NCBI RefSeq assembly: GCF_002899455.1 | Contig: NZ_PPFB01000001.1 | Coordinates: 558,001-622,000 of the forward strand | Reading direction: 5' to 3' | Length of the DNA: 64,000 nucleotides | Source of the DNA: Streptomyces sp. DH-12 | Lineage (GTDB): Bacteria > Actinomycetota > Actinomycetes > Streptomycetales > Streptomycetaceae | Part shown: in pieces, positions 1 to 7,545 of the stretch | Position numbering within the stretch: position 1 is the stretch's first letter | Layout of the letters: the number at the start of each line of letters is the position of its first letter | Translations under genes and position numbers: made by a program | Notes under the pieces: model-generated | What the model saw: only the letters and a program-made list of their open reading frames with translations | Databases searched by the model: none | What the model was told of the DNA's origin: nothing

Positions 1-290
1 GCCACCAGGCTGACCCGGTCGACGTCGAGGGCGTCGAGGAGGTGCCCGAGAAGGCCGGTCTGGCCGGCGACCGAGGTGTCCCGGTGCGCGGGGCGTTCGG
101 AGAGGCCGTACCCGAGCAGGTCGTAGGTGATGGTGCGGTGGCCGGCCGCTTCGACACGGGGGACGACGTCGCGCCACTCGTAGGAGTGGGAGGGCGTGCC
201 GTGGAGGAAGACCACCGGCTCGCCGCTGCCACTGTCGCGGTAGGCCAGCCGTACTCCGTCGACGATGAGGTGGTCGGTCAGGGTCGTCAT
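1..290 (-). CDS. Alpha/beta hydrolase, N-terminal part
   Basis: The gene begins at 290 and runs off the left edge, so the C-terminal half (later catalytic residues) is not visible. The roughly 96 visible residues show the alpha/beta-hydrolase opening: a first beta strand, the oxyanion motif FLHGTPSHSYEW, then YDLLGYGLSERP, typical of haloalkane-dehalogenase/epoxide-hydrolase-like members. Two ATGs lie in tandem at 293 and 290; GGAGG at 296-300 is better spaced from the one at 290. It diverges from the TetR gene at 392 across an inverted repeat, so it is a likely target of that regulator. Substrate unknown. Confidence 0.85.
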   Translation of the reverse strand, partial: MTTLTDHLIVDGVRLAYRDSGSGEPVVFLHGTPSHSYEWRDVVPRVEAAGHRTITYDLLGYGLSERPAHRDTSVAGQTGLLGHLLDALDVDRVSLV

Positions 291-350
291 CATGCCCTCC
301 TCGGAGGCCGGGGCGGTGGGACGGCGGCGGGGGCCGCCGTCGCCTCACCC

Positions 351-375
351 TGTAGACTAGGTAGACCAGTCTACA
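351..375. promoter_or_regulatory. Inverted repeat, likely TetR operator
   Basis: TGTAGACT (351-358) and AGTCTACA (368-375) form a perfect 8-bp inverted repeat with a 9-bp spacer that itself contains GTAGACC. It lies between the divergent hydrolase (start 290) and TetR gene (start 392), where an autoregulatory TetR would bind. The base composition is clearly less G+C-rich than the flanks. Confidence 0.7.
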
Positions 376-391
376 TAGGGAAGGGTGCGTC

Positions 392-1003
392 ATGACGGAA
401 CGGCGGCAGCCGGCGGGAACGGCGGGGCCGGAGAGGCGACGACCCGCGCGTGAGCGGATCCTGCGGGCCGCCGCGCGCCGCTTCTACCAGGAGGGCGTGA
501 CGGCCACGGGCATCGACACCATCACCGCCGAGGCCGGCGTGGCCAAGATGAGCCTCTACAACAACTTCTCCTCCAAGGCCGATCTCGTCCGCGCCTATCT
601 GGACGACCGGCACGAGGACTGGCTGACGCGGTACCGGGAGCGCGTGGGGCCGGAGCCTGATCCCCGCGACGGCGTGCTGGCCGTCTTCGACACCTACATC
701 GCCGGTGCCGACTCCCCCGCCACCGGCGACTTCCGGGGGTGCGGACTGCTCAACGCGGCCGCGGAGATGCCCGCCGGACACGAGGGGCGGGCGCAGGTGC
801 GCCGGCAGAAGGAGGTGGTGGAGCGGATGATCGCGGAGCACGTCACGGCGCTGCTGCCCGGCCGTCCCGACGCCGCCCGGACCACGGCACGGCAGATCGC
901 CTTCCTGCTGGAGGGGGCGATGGTGCGGGCGGGTCTGGAGGGCGACAGCCGCTGTCTGCGGGACGCCCGCGCGATGGCGGAGCGGCTGCTGGACCAGGCG
1001 TGA
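392..1003 (+). CDS. TetR/AcrR family transcriptional regulator
   Basis: This 203-residue one-component repressor has a TetR helix-turn-helix at about residues 19-68. The recognition part contains AGVAKMSLYNNFSSKADL, a good match to the family pattern ending in YxxFxSKxxL. The C-terminal two-thirds is the variable ligand/dimerisation domain; GCGLLNAAAE is typical of the subgroup that sits next to small hydrolases or oxidoreductases. The start is an ATG 16 bp after the inverted repeat at 351-375, so autoregulation and control of the divergent hydrolase are likely. The ligand cannot be read from sequence. Confidence 0.92.
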   Translation: MTERRQPAGTAGPERRRPARERILRAAARRFYQEGVTATGIDTITAEAGVAKMSLYNNFSSKADLVRAYLDDRHEDWLTRYRERVGPEPDPRDGVLAVFDTYIAGADSPATGDFRGCGLLNAAAEMPAGHEGRAQVRRQKEVVERMIAEHVTALLPGRPDAARTTARQIAFLLEGAMVRAGLEGDSRCLRDARAMAERLLDQA

Positions 1004-1219
1004 CCGTCCGGCTCCGGCGGGGACGGCCGCCGGTCCGCCCGCGGTGGCCCGCGGGCGGATCCCGCGCCGCCCGCGGTGGCCTGGGACGCCGAGTGGTATG
1101 CCGCCGCTCCGCTCGGCGCCCTCGGCTCCCGCTCGTCACCCGGGCCCTCCGTATGCGCCCGCAGGCCGCGGATCACAGGACCGGCGGAGGGTTTGCAGCG
1201 GTTCCGTACCCTGGGTGAC

Positions 1220-2119
1220 ATGCGCGTGCGCCCCACTTTGAGCTGGACCCCGGCGGGAGACCTGCCGCCGGCCACCACGAACCTGGACCCCGTCGTCGAC
1301 GCGCTGCGCGCCCGCGGCGTGCTGGTGCTCACCGGGGCCGGCATCTCCACCGAGTCCGGCATCCCCGACTACCGCGGCGAGGGCGGGAGCCTGAGCCGGC
1401 ACACCCCGATGACGTTCCAGGAGTTCGTCGGCGGGGCCGCCGCCCGGCGCCGGTACTGGGCGCGCAGCCATCTCGGCTGGCGCACCTTCGGACGCGCCCG
1501 GCCCAACGCCGGGCACCGGGCCGTGGCGGCGTTCGCCCGCCACGGCCTGGTGTCGGGTGTGATCACCCAGAACGTCGACGGGCTGCACCAGGCCGCCGGC
1601 AGCGGGGGCGTGGTGGAACTGCACGGGAGTCTGGACCGGGTGGTCTGCCTCTCGTGCGGGCGGATGAGTCCGCGCAGTGACCTCGCGGAGCGGCTGGAGG
1701 CGGCCAACCCCGGCTTCTCGCCGGTGGCCGCGGGGATCAACCCCGACGGCGACGCCGACCTCACCGACGACCAGGTCGTCGGCTTCCGCGTGGTGCCGTG
1801 CGCGGTGTGCGGCGGCGTCCTCAAGCCGGACGTGGTGTTCTTCGGGGAGACCGTGCCGCCGCAGCGGGTCGAGCTGTGCCGGCGGATGGTGCGGGAGTCG
1901 TCCTCCCTGCTGGTCCTGGGCTCGTCGCTGACGGTGATGTCGGGGCTGAGGTTCGTCCGGCTGGCGGCGGAGAGCGGCAAGCCCGTGCTGATCGTCAACC
2001 GGGACCCGACCCGTGGTGACCGGCACGCCCTGGCGCGGGTCGGGCTGCCGCTGGGCTCGGCGCTCACCACCGTGGCCGAGCGGCTGGGCGTGCCGGTCGA
2101 GGACGCGGCGGCCGCCTGA
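1220..2119 (+). CDS. Sir2 family NAD-dependent protein deacetylase
   Basis: This 299-residue sirtuin removes acyl groups from lysines using NAD+, giving nicotinamide and O-acyl-ADP-ribose. Visible motifs are the NAD-binding GAGISTESGIPDYRG at residues 39-53, QNVDG at 117-121, the catalytic His in ELHGS (about 135), two zinc CxxC pairs (about 143/146 and 194/197), and PDVVFFGE. The GAGISTESGIPDYR form fits class II (SIRT4-like) sirtuins. The reading frame stays open further upstream, but the ATG at 1220 gives a normal sirtuin N-terminus. Monocistronic in appearance and cytoplasmic. Confidence 0.93.
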   Translation: MRVRPTLSWTPAGDLPPATTNLDPVVDALRARGVLVLTGAGISTESGIPDYRGEGGSLSRHTPMTFQEFVGGAAARRRYWARSHLGWRTFGRARPNAGHRAVAAFARHGLVSGVITQNVDGLHQAAGSGGVVELHGSLDRVVCLSCGRMSPRSDLAERLEAANPGFSPVAAGINPDGDADLTDDQVVGFRVVPCAVCGGVLKPDVVFFGETVPPQRVELCRRMVRESSSLLVLGSSLTVMSGLRFVRLAAESGKPVLIVNRDPTRGDRHALARVGLPLGSALTTVAERLGVPVEDAAAA

Positions 2120-2139
2120 ACGCGGCCCCGCCGCCGCGG

Positions 2140-2628
2140 TCACACTCCGGCGGCGGCCAGGCGTCGCCGGAGTTCGTCCTCGCTCACGTCCTCGAGGTGG
2201 GTCAGGAACACCCACAGGTGTCCCGAGGGATCGCGGAGGATCACCGTGCGGTCCCCGTGGAACATGTCCGTCGGCGGCTGGAGGATCTCCGCGCCCTCCG
2301 CCTCCGCCCGCGCGGCCAGCGCGTCGACGTCCGGCACGAACACGTGCAGCGTGACGGAGGTGGCGCCGCCGAGGAAGGCGGGCGCGGTGAAGGACGCGTC
2401 CTCCGCCTCCTTCACGCTCGCGTCGCCCAGCATCAGCGCCGACCGTCCCACGGTGATCTCGGCGTGCAGCACTCCCCCGCCCGGCGCCTCCAGCCGGAAG
2501 TCCTCGCGCGCGCCGAACGCCCGCCGGTAGAAGTCGATCGCGGCAGCGGCGTCGTCGACCATGATGTGCGGGACCACCGCGTAGTGGTAGCGGTCGGGGA
2601 TCTCCGCCTCGGCCGTGCGCTCGTCCAT
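2140..2628 (-). CDS. VOC family protein, PhnB/glyoxalase-like
   Basis: A 162-residue vicinal-oxygen-chelate fold protein. HYAVVPHIMVDDAAAAIDFY opens the first beta-alpha-beta-beta-beta module. The second module contains VTLHVFVPDVDALAARA and ends with the conserved DPSGHLWVFLTH. This is the PhnB-like subgroup often annotated as glyoxalase/bleomycin-resistance protein. True activity is unknown, since many members are neither. AGGAGGTCC just upstream of 2628 is a strong ribosome binding site. It converges on the Sir2 gene with a 20-bp gap. Confidence 0.9.
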   Translation of the reverse strand: MDERTAEAEIPDRYHYAVVPHIMVDDAAAAIDFYRRAFGAREDFRLEAPGGGVLHAEITVGRSALMLGDASVKEAEDASFTAPAFLGGATSVTLHVFVPDVDALAARAEAEGAEILQPPTDMFHGDRTVILRDPSGHLWVFLTHLEDVSEDELRRRLAAAGV

Positions 2629-2763
2629 GACGGACCTCCTCGTGCGGTGCTGCGGCCGAATGCCGCGGCTCTCGAGGACGACCGTAGGAACTCGACTTCG
2701 GTTGAGGTCAAGGTGCTTCGGTGAGGGCGGCGGCCGGTGGGGCGTCCTCGGCGCGCGGGGCGG

Positions 2764-2964
2764 TCAGCCGATCCGTTCCGCCAGCGTGACGACGACGCCC
2801 GCGGGGCCGCGCAGGTCGCGGAGGCGGTGGGCGTTCCCGTACCGGACCACCCCGCCGAGGAGTCCGACCCCGCGGCGGCGCAGGCGGGTGACCGTGTCGT
2901 CCAGGTCGTCGACGACGACGGCCACGTCGTCCGTCCGCCGGATCGCCGCGCATCGCTCCTTCAC
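2764..2964 (-). pseudogene. Truncated VOC family protein (C-terminal module only)
   Basis: The 66-residue open frame holds the second half of a VOC protein: DDVAVVVDDLDDTV, then RLRDLRGPAGVVVTLAERIG, the usual C-terminal signature of a protein normally about 140 residues long. The first module is missing; upstream to 3058 no frame continues the family pattern. It lies between a full VOC gene and an HxlR gene, so it is probably a deletion remnant. A functional half-size protein acting as a dimer is possible but less likely. Confidence 0.6.
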
Positions 2965-3058
2965 GCGTCGCGCGCTGCGTCCCGCGGCCAGTGGTGCACC
3001 CGGGACGCGGCCCGTGCCCTGCTCTCGGCGCCGGTGCGTGTCGCGGGAGTCCTCGGCC

Positions 3059-3439
3059 TCACTCGAGGCCGAGGTCGAAGGCGCGGCGGGCCCGCTCGAT
3101 CTCGGGCAGGTGGGCCGTGGCCCACTCCAGCAGCACGTCGACCGGGCGCCGCATGGTCTTGCCGAGCGGGGTGATGCGGTACTCGACGGCGACGGGACGG
3201 GAGCTGACGACCTCGCGCTCGACGATGCCGTTGCGTTCGAGCCGGCGCAGGGTCGCGGTGAGGGACTTCTGGGTCACCGCGGGGATGGCGCGGCGCAGGT
3301 CGTTGAACCGGCAGGGCCGCTCGCAGAGTTCGTTGAGGACGCTCAGCGACCACTTGTCCAGCACCTGGTCGAGCAGCTCGCGGTGCGCGGTCTCGATCCT
3401 CAACTCGCCGCTGCCGCGGCCGCCTTCGGTTTCCGGCAC
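3059..3439 (-). CDS. HxlR family winged-helix transcriptional regulator
   Basis: A 126-residue MarR-like winged-helix protein of the HxlR/DUF24 family. It shows LLDQVLDKWSLSVLNEL, the helix-turn-helix CRFNDLRRAIPAVTQKSLTA, and the wing EYRITPLGKTM. The GTG start at 3439 follows GGAG by ten bases; frames further upstream would invade the divergent gene's leader. No cysteine of the redox-sensing type lies at the N-terminus. It is divergent to the RidA gene at 3519 with an 80-bp shared promoter region, so it probably controls both. Confidence 0.88.
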   Translation of the reverse strand: MPETEGGRGSGELRIETAHRELLDQVLDKWSLSVLNELCERPCRFNDLRRAIPAVTQKSLTATLRRLERNGIVEREVVSSRPVAVEYRITPLGKTMRRPVDVLLEWATAHLPEIERARRAFDLGLE

Positions 3440-3483
3440 GATACCTGGTCTCCTTGAAGTGTCCTTCTTCCACCAAGTATCAA

Positions 3484-3493
3484 AGGTATACCT
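3484..3493. promoter_or_regulatory. Palindrome in HxlR/RidA divergent promoter
   Basis: AGGTATACCT is a perfect 10-bp palindrome in the 80-bp gap between the HxlR and RidA genes. It sits in a patch rich in A and T (about 3470-3500), a plausible operator for the HxlR protein overlapping its own promoter. Confidence 0.45.
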
Positions 3494-3518
3494 ATCGTTC
3501 CGACACGAGGAGTCCCCC

Positions 3519-3929
3519 GTGGCCGTCCGCCGTTTCACGCCCGAAGGCATGCTGCAGCCCACCCCGTACGAGCACGTCGCCGTGGGGACGGGCACCCGTC
3601 ACGTGCACGTCAGCGGGCAGATCGCCCGCACCGCCGACGGGACTCCGCTCGCCCCGGGGGACCTCGCCGGGCAGGTCGCCCACGCGCTGCGGGGCACGGC
3701 GCGCGGCCTGCGCGGCGCGGGCGCCTCCTTCGACGACGTCCTGCGTCTGACCTTCTACGTCACCGACTGGGCGCCGGAGAAGATCGGCCCGTTCATGGCG
3801 GGGGTCGAGGAGGTCGCCGAGGAGATCGGCCTGCCGCTGCCGCTGCCGCCCGCGTCCCTCATCGGCGTCGACCACCTCTTCGAGCCCGACGTGCTGGTCG
3901 AGGTGGAGGCGACGGCGATCCTCGACTGA
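3519..3929 (+). CDS. RidA family protein
   Basis: A 136-residue member of the YjgF/YER057c/UK114 (Rid) family. Archetypal RidA hydrolyses reactive enamine/imine intermediates to ketoacids and ammonia, but many subgroups have other roles. Visible features: HVHVSGQIARTADG near the N-terminus, FDDVLRLTFYVTDW, and the PPASLIGVDHLFEPDVLVEV C-terminus. The arginine usually binding the substrate carboxylate in archetypal RidA is not at the expected position (SLIGV), so this is likely an Rid2-Rid7-type member. GTG start preceded by GAGGAG. Divergent from HxlR. Confidence 0.9.
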   Translation: MAVRRFTPEGMLQPTPYEHVAVGTGTRHVHVSGQIARTADGTPLAPGDLAGQVAHALRGTARGLRGAGASFDDVLRLTFYVTDWAPEKIGPFMAGVEEVAEEIGLPLPLPPASLIGVDHLFEPDVLVEVEATAILD

Positions 3930-4062
3930 GCCCGCCGCCACCGCCGTTCGCGCCTTTACCTTCTCTTTGCAACCTGGGCCTCCGCTCCCTCGTCTCTCCG
4001 CACGTTCCATCCCCCAGCCCGCCGGGCGACCGTGCGGGCGGACCCAGGAAAGAGAGCGTTCC

Positions 4063-4437
4063 ATGCGCCGAAACGTCCTGAGCGGAGCGGCACTCGCCTG
4101 CACCGCCGTGCTGGCCACCGCGGTGCCGGCGTTCGCCGACGACCCCTCCCCCGTCCCCGACACCGGTGCGACGGCCTCCGCCGACTCCGGCGACCGGGTG
4201 TCCGAGGACCCGAGCCCGGTTCCGGCCGAGCCCGGTGCCGCCGAGCCGACCCAGGCCCCGGCGGAGGAGGCCGGCGGGGTCACCGTGGTGCCGAGCGGAG
4301 CCCCGGACACCGGTGACGCCCCGGTCGCCGCGCAGCCCGGCAGCGACGGCCTGCTGATCGGCGGGGGCGCCGCCGCGGTGCTCGCCGCGGGCGGCGCGGC
4401 GGTCCTCGTCGTGCGCCGGCGGGCGTCCGGGGCATGA
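4063..4437 (+). CDS. Secreted, C-terminally membrane-anchored small protein (possible sortase substrate)
   Basis: A 124-residue protein with an N-terminal signal peptide (cleavage probable after VPAFA, about residue 25), then an Ala/Pro/Glu-rich low-complexity middle with PDTGA and PDTGD motifs. It ends in a hydrophobic segment (LLIGGGAAAVLAAGGAAVLVV) followed by the basic tail RRRASGA. That is the architecture of a cell-wall sorting signal, but no canonical LPxTG or LAxTG is present; APDTGD is the nearest. Its stop overlaps the sortase start by 4 bp, so the two are translationally coupled. Enzyme function is not evident. Confidence 0.78.
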   Translation: MRRNVLSGAALACTAVLATAVPAFADDPSPVPDTGATASADSGDRVSEDPSPVPAEPGAAEPTQAPAEEAGGVTVVPSGAPDTGDAPVAAQPGSDGLLIGGGAAAVLAAGGAAVLVVRRRASGA

Positions 4438-5057
4438 CGCCGTTCCCCAGGCGTGCCGTCGTCACCGTGGCCGCGGCCTGCCTGGTCGCGGGCTGCGGCG
4501 GCGGGGCCGGCCCCGCCGCCGACCGGCCGGCCACGACGGAACCGCCGGGGCCCCGGGCGCCGGCGGCGGTCTCCCCCGCCTCCGGACCGCGTCCCCCGGC
4601 GCGTTCGGTCCCGGTCGGTCTGGAGATCCCCGCCATCGGGGTCGACACCCGGGTCGTACGGCTGGGGCTGGCCCCGGACCGCACGGTGGAGGTCCCCCCG
4701 GTCACGGCGGACGACCCGGCCGGCTGGTACCGGCACTCCCCCACGCCGGGCCGGCCGGGTCCCTCGGTGATCCTGGGCCACGTCACGGTCGGCGCCCACG
4801 GTGACGGGGTCTTCCGTGACCTGGCCCGGCTGCGGCGGGACGACGGGGTCACGGTGCGACTGGAGAACGGCTCGGCGGCGGAGTTCGCCGTCACCTCGGT
4901 CCGCACGGTCGCCAAGGCCGACTTCCCGACGGAGGACGTCTACGGCGACACCGCGCGGCCGGAGCTGCGGCTCATCACGTGCGGCGGCCCGCTGGAGGAC
5001 GGCGAGTACCGCGACAACGTGATCGTCTTCGCGGCACTCCGCGCCACCGCCCCCTGA
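4434..5057 (+). CDS. Class F sortase
   Basis: A 207-residue extracytoplasmic transpeptidase of the actinobacterial class F group. Catalytic triad candidates are His116 in VILGHVTVG, Cys183 in LITCGGP and Arg193 in EYRDNV. The N-terminus carries a lipoprotein-type signal (LVAGC, Cys21) rather than a plain anchor helix, then a Pro-rich linker to about residue 58. It overlaps the preceding secreted-protein gene (ATGA junction), making that protein its natural candidate substrate. Confidence 0.9.
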   Translation: MTPFPRRAVVTVAAACLVAGCGGGAGPAADRPATTEPPGPRAPAAVSPASGPRPPARSVPVGLEIPAIGVDTRVVRLGLAPDRTVEVPPVTADDPAGWYRHSPTPGRPGPSVILGHVTVGAHGDGVFRDLARLRRDDGVTVRLENGSAAEFAVTSVRTVAKADFPTEDVYGDTARPELRLITCGGPLEDGEYRDNVIVFAALRATAP

Positions 5058-5189
5058 CCCCGCACGGCGTGCCGGGCCGCCACACCGGCGGCCCGGCATC
5101 CGGCCGCCCGTTCCCCGTCGTCCCGTCGTCCCGTCGTCCCGTCCGCGAGCGGTGCCCCGTCACCGGGGCCGCTCCGACCATGGAGAGCA

Positions 5190-5681
5190 TTGAAACGGTC
5201 CCGTGAGCAGGCAGCGTCCGAGCTCTTCGCCGCCCTCTACCCGCGCCTCGCCGGCTGGTGCCGCCGTCTGGTCGACGACGACGAGACGGCCCACGAGATC
5301 GCCTCGGAGGCGTTCACCCGGCTGTGGTCGCGCTGGACCTCGGTGACGGAACCACGGGGTTTCCTGTACGTCACCGCGGCCAACCTGGTGCGCGACCACT
5401 GGCGCAGACTCGAACGCGAGCGCACGACCGTGCGCCGGGTCGGCACCGAGGCGGCCGTACGTCCGCACGCGGAGCCGTCCGACCCGTCGGTGCGGCTGCT
5501 GGTGCAGGCGCTGCCGGAGCGGCTGCGGGTGCCGATCCTGCTGCACTACTACGCTGACCTGCCGGTCCGGGAGGTGTCCGCGGTGACCGGACGCAAGGAG
5601 GGAACCATCAAGGCCGATCTTCACGCGGCCAGGGAGCTGCTCCGTGCCCACCTGAGGAGAAACCTTGATCACTCACGCTGA
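5190..5681 (+). CDS. RNA polymerase sigma factor, ECF (sigma-70) family
   Basis: A 163-residue ECF-type sigma factor. Region 2 spans about residues 8-75 (ETAHEIASEAFTRLWSRW and LYVTAANLVRDHWRR for -10 recognition). Region 4 spans about 105-155 (LPERLRVPILLHYYADLPVREVSAVTG, with a helix-turn-helix KEGTIKADLHAARELL). The start is TTG at 5190, chosen because GGAGAG lies 4-8 bases upstream and the ATG at 5180 is in another, quickly closed frame. Its 3' end overlaps the next gene by 17 bp, suggesting a sigma/regulator pair. Confidence 0.88.
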   Translation: MKRSREQAASELFAALYPRLAGWCRRLVDDDETAHEIASEAFTRLWSRWTSVTEPRGFLYVTAANLVRDHWRRLERERTTVRRVGTEAAVRPHAEPSDPSVRLLVQALPERLRVPILLHYYADLPVREVSAVTGRKEGTIKADLHAARELLRAHLRRNLDHSR

Positions 5682-6096
5682 CGAGGGTCCCGAGTTCGAG
5701 CCGGACGACCCGCTCGCCGAACTCCTGCGGCCCACGTCCGACCACCTCGGCCCGCCTCCCGGCCGGTTCGAGGCGGTCCGCCGCCGTGCGGCACGGCGAC
5801 GGCTGCTCCGTACGACGGTCGGCGCCGGTCTCACCTGCGCCGTCGCCGTGCTGGTCGCGCTGCCCCTGCAGAACGTGACGACCTCCGACCGGCCGGTCTC
5901 GCCGACGGTCCCGCTGGCACCGCCGCCCCTGGCCGGCTCCCCCTCGCCCACGACAGGCCCCACCGTCCCACCGCGGCCCTCCGAGTCCGCCGTGGACACC
6001 CGCCCCGCCCCCGACGTCAGTGCGTCGGCGACGCCACGGGGTCACGTCGTGCCGACGCCACAGCCCGTGGTGCCGGAGGCGGCCGGGCCCGGGTAG
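5665..6096 (+). CDS. Single-pass membrane protein, candidate anti-sigma partner
   Basis: A 143-residue protein with a short acidic/basic cytoplasmic N-terminus (about 45 residues, including RFEAVRRRAARRRLLR), one membrane helix (about 48-68), and a Pro/Ser/Thr-rich outside region to the end. The TTG start follows GAGGAGAAACC and overlaps the sigma gene. Position and topology fit an anti-sigma factor, but no zinc-binding HxxxCxxC motif or clear anti-sigma domain is visible, so the role is inferred from context only. Confidence 0.65.
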   Translation: MITHADEGPEFEPDDPLAELLRPTSDHLGPPPGRFEAVRRRAARRRLLRTTVGAGLTCAVAVLVALPLQNVTTSDRPVSPTVPLAPPPLAGSPSPTTGPTVPPRPSESAVDTRPAPDVSASATPRGHVVPTPQPVVPEAAGPG

Positions 6097-6156
6097 GAGC
6101 CGCACACCCGGGAGAAGCGCGGCCTCGGCATGTCGCGTGCCGCGCCCGCCGCGGCG

Positions 6157-6195
6157 CCCTCGGCCCGCCTGTTCGTACGACAGGCGGGCCGAGGG
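6157..6195. terminator. Bidirectional intrinsic terminator
   Basis: Perfect 16-bp inverted repeat (6157-6172 with 6180-6195) with a 7-nt loop. It lies between two convergent genes ending at 6096 (+) and 6234 (-), and so can serve both. Confidence 0.8.
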
Positions 6196-6233
6196 CGTTC
6201 CCTGCCGTCGTCGCCCTCCGCGACGACGGCGGG

Positions 6234-7001
6234 TCAGCCCCGCTTCATGACGTAGCCCGCGTGGTGCAGTTCGTCGCCCCTGAACTCTCCGTAGGCCCAG
6301 AACCCGAGGTCGTCCAGGTAGTCGATGCGGTCGCCGTCGATCCAGAACCGGCCCTGGTAGGCGTGCGGGCGGCCGCCGCGGGTCTCGTCGTAGCGGCCGT
6401 CGGCGGTGAGCTCCTGGTGCAGGAAGTCGTTCCGGTCGATCCAGACGCCGAGCCGCGGGCTGCCGGTCAGGTCGGGAGCGGCGGGGACGCCCGCTCGGGG
6501 GACGGCGGCGCGGCCGGGGACGTCGGCGCCCGACCACAGGACGGGGCGGCCGGCCGCGACCAGGGCGCGGACCTGCGCACGCCGGGACAGAAGGGCGGCC
6601 ACCGCATTGGGGACGTCGTCGGCGAGTTCGTCGGGCACCGCCAGGAAGTCGGCGGTGTTGCCCGGGACCAGCGTCGCCACGTGCTCGGAGCGGGCGCCGC
6701 GCCCGCCGGCCAGCGCGACGGTGTCCACGACGGCGGGGACGACGGTCGTGCCCGTGCAGTCGACGACGATGGCGTTGTCGTCCTCCGCCGCGGTGACGAT
6801 GCCGGGGCCGACGCCGACGATCAGCGGGCCGACGACCAGGAGGTCGGCGCCGGTCATGGTCCCGATCAGCGGGTCCAGGGTCATGACGCGGGCGTTGGTG
6901 AACAGGACGGGACGGCCGCCGCCGTCGTGGGCGTCATCGGCGAGGATGTCGTCGAGCGCCTTCCGGTTCCAGGTCGCGGGAGCGGGAGCGGTGGTGGTCA
7001 T
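6234..7001 (-). CDS. Barrel-less amidohydrolase-like domain fused to Atu4866 domain
   Basis: This 255-residue protein has two parts. Residues about 30-160 resemble the small beta-sandwich of TRZ/ATZ-type amidohydrolases: GRPVLFTNARVMTLDPLIG, VVDCTGTTVVPAVVDT, then directly VPGNTADFLAVP, which matches the C-terminal strand of that sandwich. The whole metal-binding TIM barrel between these halves is absent, as is the HxH motif. Residues about 183-255 (GVWIDRNDFLHQELTADGRYD onward to IDYLDDLGFWAYGEF) form an Atu4866 domain, also present alone in the divergent gene at 7184. The ATG at 7001 follows GAGGTGCACC. It cannot be a normal hydrolase; a binding or regulatory role is inferred. Confidence 0.8.
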   Translation of the reverse strand: MTTTAPAPATWNRKALDDILADDAHDGGGRPVLFTNARVMTLDPLIGTMTGADLLVVGPLIVGVGPGIVTAAEDDNAIVVDCTGTTVVPAVVDTVALAGGRGARSEHVATLVPGNTADFLAVPDELADDVPNAVAALLSRRAQVRALVAAGRPVLWSGADVPGRAAVPRAGVPAAPDLTGSPRLGVWIDRNDFLHQELTADGRYDETRGGRPHAYQGRFWIDGDRIDYLDDLGFWAYGEFRGDELHHAGYVMKRG

Positions 7002-7086
7002 GGTGCACCTCGGGTGGTGTCGGGTGATCGGTCCGTACGACCACCAGGTTCGTCGCGCGGCGGAACCGGAACCAGGCCGCCGTGTG

Positions 7087-7136
7087 CCCAGGTGCGGAGC
7101 ACCCACGATCGCGGGGGTGGGTGTGCCGCACCCAGG
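7087..7136. promoter_or_regulatory. Two palindromic sites in Atu4866 divergent promoter
   Basis: CCCAGGTGCGGAGCACCCA (7087-7105) and, in opposite orientation, GGGTGGGTGTGCCGCACCC followed by AGG (7115-7136) share the arms (T)GGGTGCGG and GCACCCA. Related sequences occur at 9388-9404 and 10937-10954, in front of other genes of the same block. Likely operators for one or both XRE-family regulators encoded at 7538 and 8472. Confidence 0.6.
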
Positions 7137-7183
7137 GGAACGGCGGCCTGGCTGCCGGCGGCGGCCCGGTCGACGCTGGAGTC

Positions 7184-7483
7184 ATGACCAGCAACGACAC
7201 AACCCGCGCCCCGCACCCGTACGTCGGGATGTGGGTGACCGCGGACGGACACATCCGCCAGGAACTGCTGCCGGACGGGCGGTACGACGAGGCCCGCGGC
7301 ACCCGCGAGAGCGCCTACACCGGGCGCTACACCGTCACCGGCAGCCACATCGACTACGTCGACGACACCGGCTTCACCGCCACGGGCGACGTCCGTGACG
7401 GCGTCCTCTTCCACGAGCACCTGGTGCTCTACCGCGAGGGCGACGAGCGTGCCCGGGAGGACGGACGCCGGCCGCGCGGCTGA
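7184..7483 (+). CDS. Atu4866 domain-containing protein
   Basis: A 99-residue protein made almost entirely of the Atu4866 domain (a small beta-rich fold named after an Agrobacterium structure of unknown function). Key stretches are YVGMWVTADGHIRQELLPDG, RYDEARG, YTGRYTVTGSHIDYVDDTGF and DGVLFHEHLVLYR. It is clearly paralogous to the C-terminal domain of the divergent fusion protein at 6234-7001. A histidine and tryptophan in the domain (GMW, IRQEL, FHEH) are shared or similar in both. No catalytic residues are known for the family. Start ATG at 7184, with no obvious strong ribosome site. Confidence 0.82.
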   Translation: MTSNDTTRAPHPYVGMWVTADGHIRQELLPDGRYDEARGTRESAYTGRYTVTGSHIDYVDDTGFTATGDVRDGVLFHEHLVLYREGDERAREDGRRPRG

Positions 7484-7497
7484 CAGCGCGCGGGAGC

Positions 7498-7545
7498 ACA
7501 CCTGACCGCGCGGGGCGCCACAGGGCGGCCCGCGCGGTCAGGTGT
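7498..7545. terminator. Bidirectional intrinsic terminator
   Basis: A 17-bp perfect inverted repeat (7498-7514 with 7529-7545). It includes the stop codon of the convergent XRE gene at 7538 and lies 14 bp beyond the Atu4866 stop. Confidence 0.75.

Noticed and set aside
5180..5206. ATG at 5180 as start of the sigma factor
   Set aside because: It is in another frame and meets a stop after eight codons; the TTG at 5190 with GGAGAG upstream opens the sigma frame.
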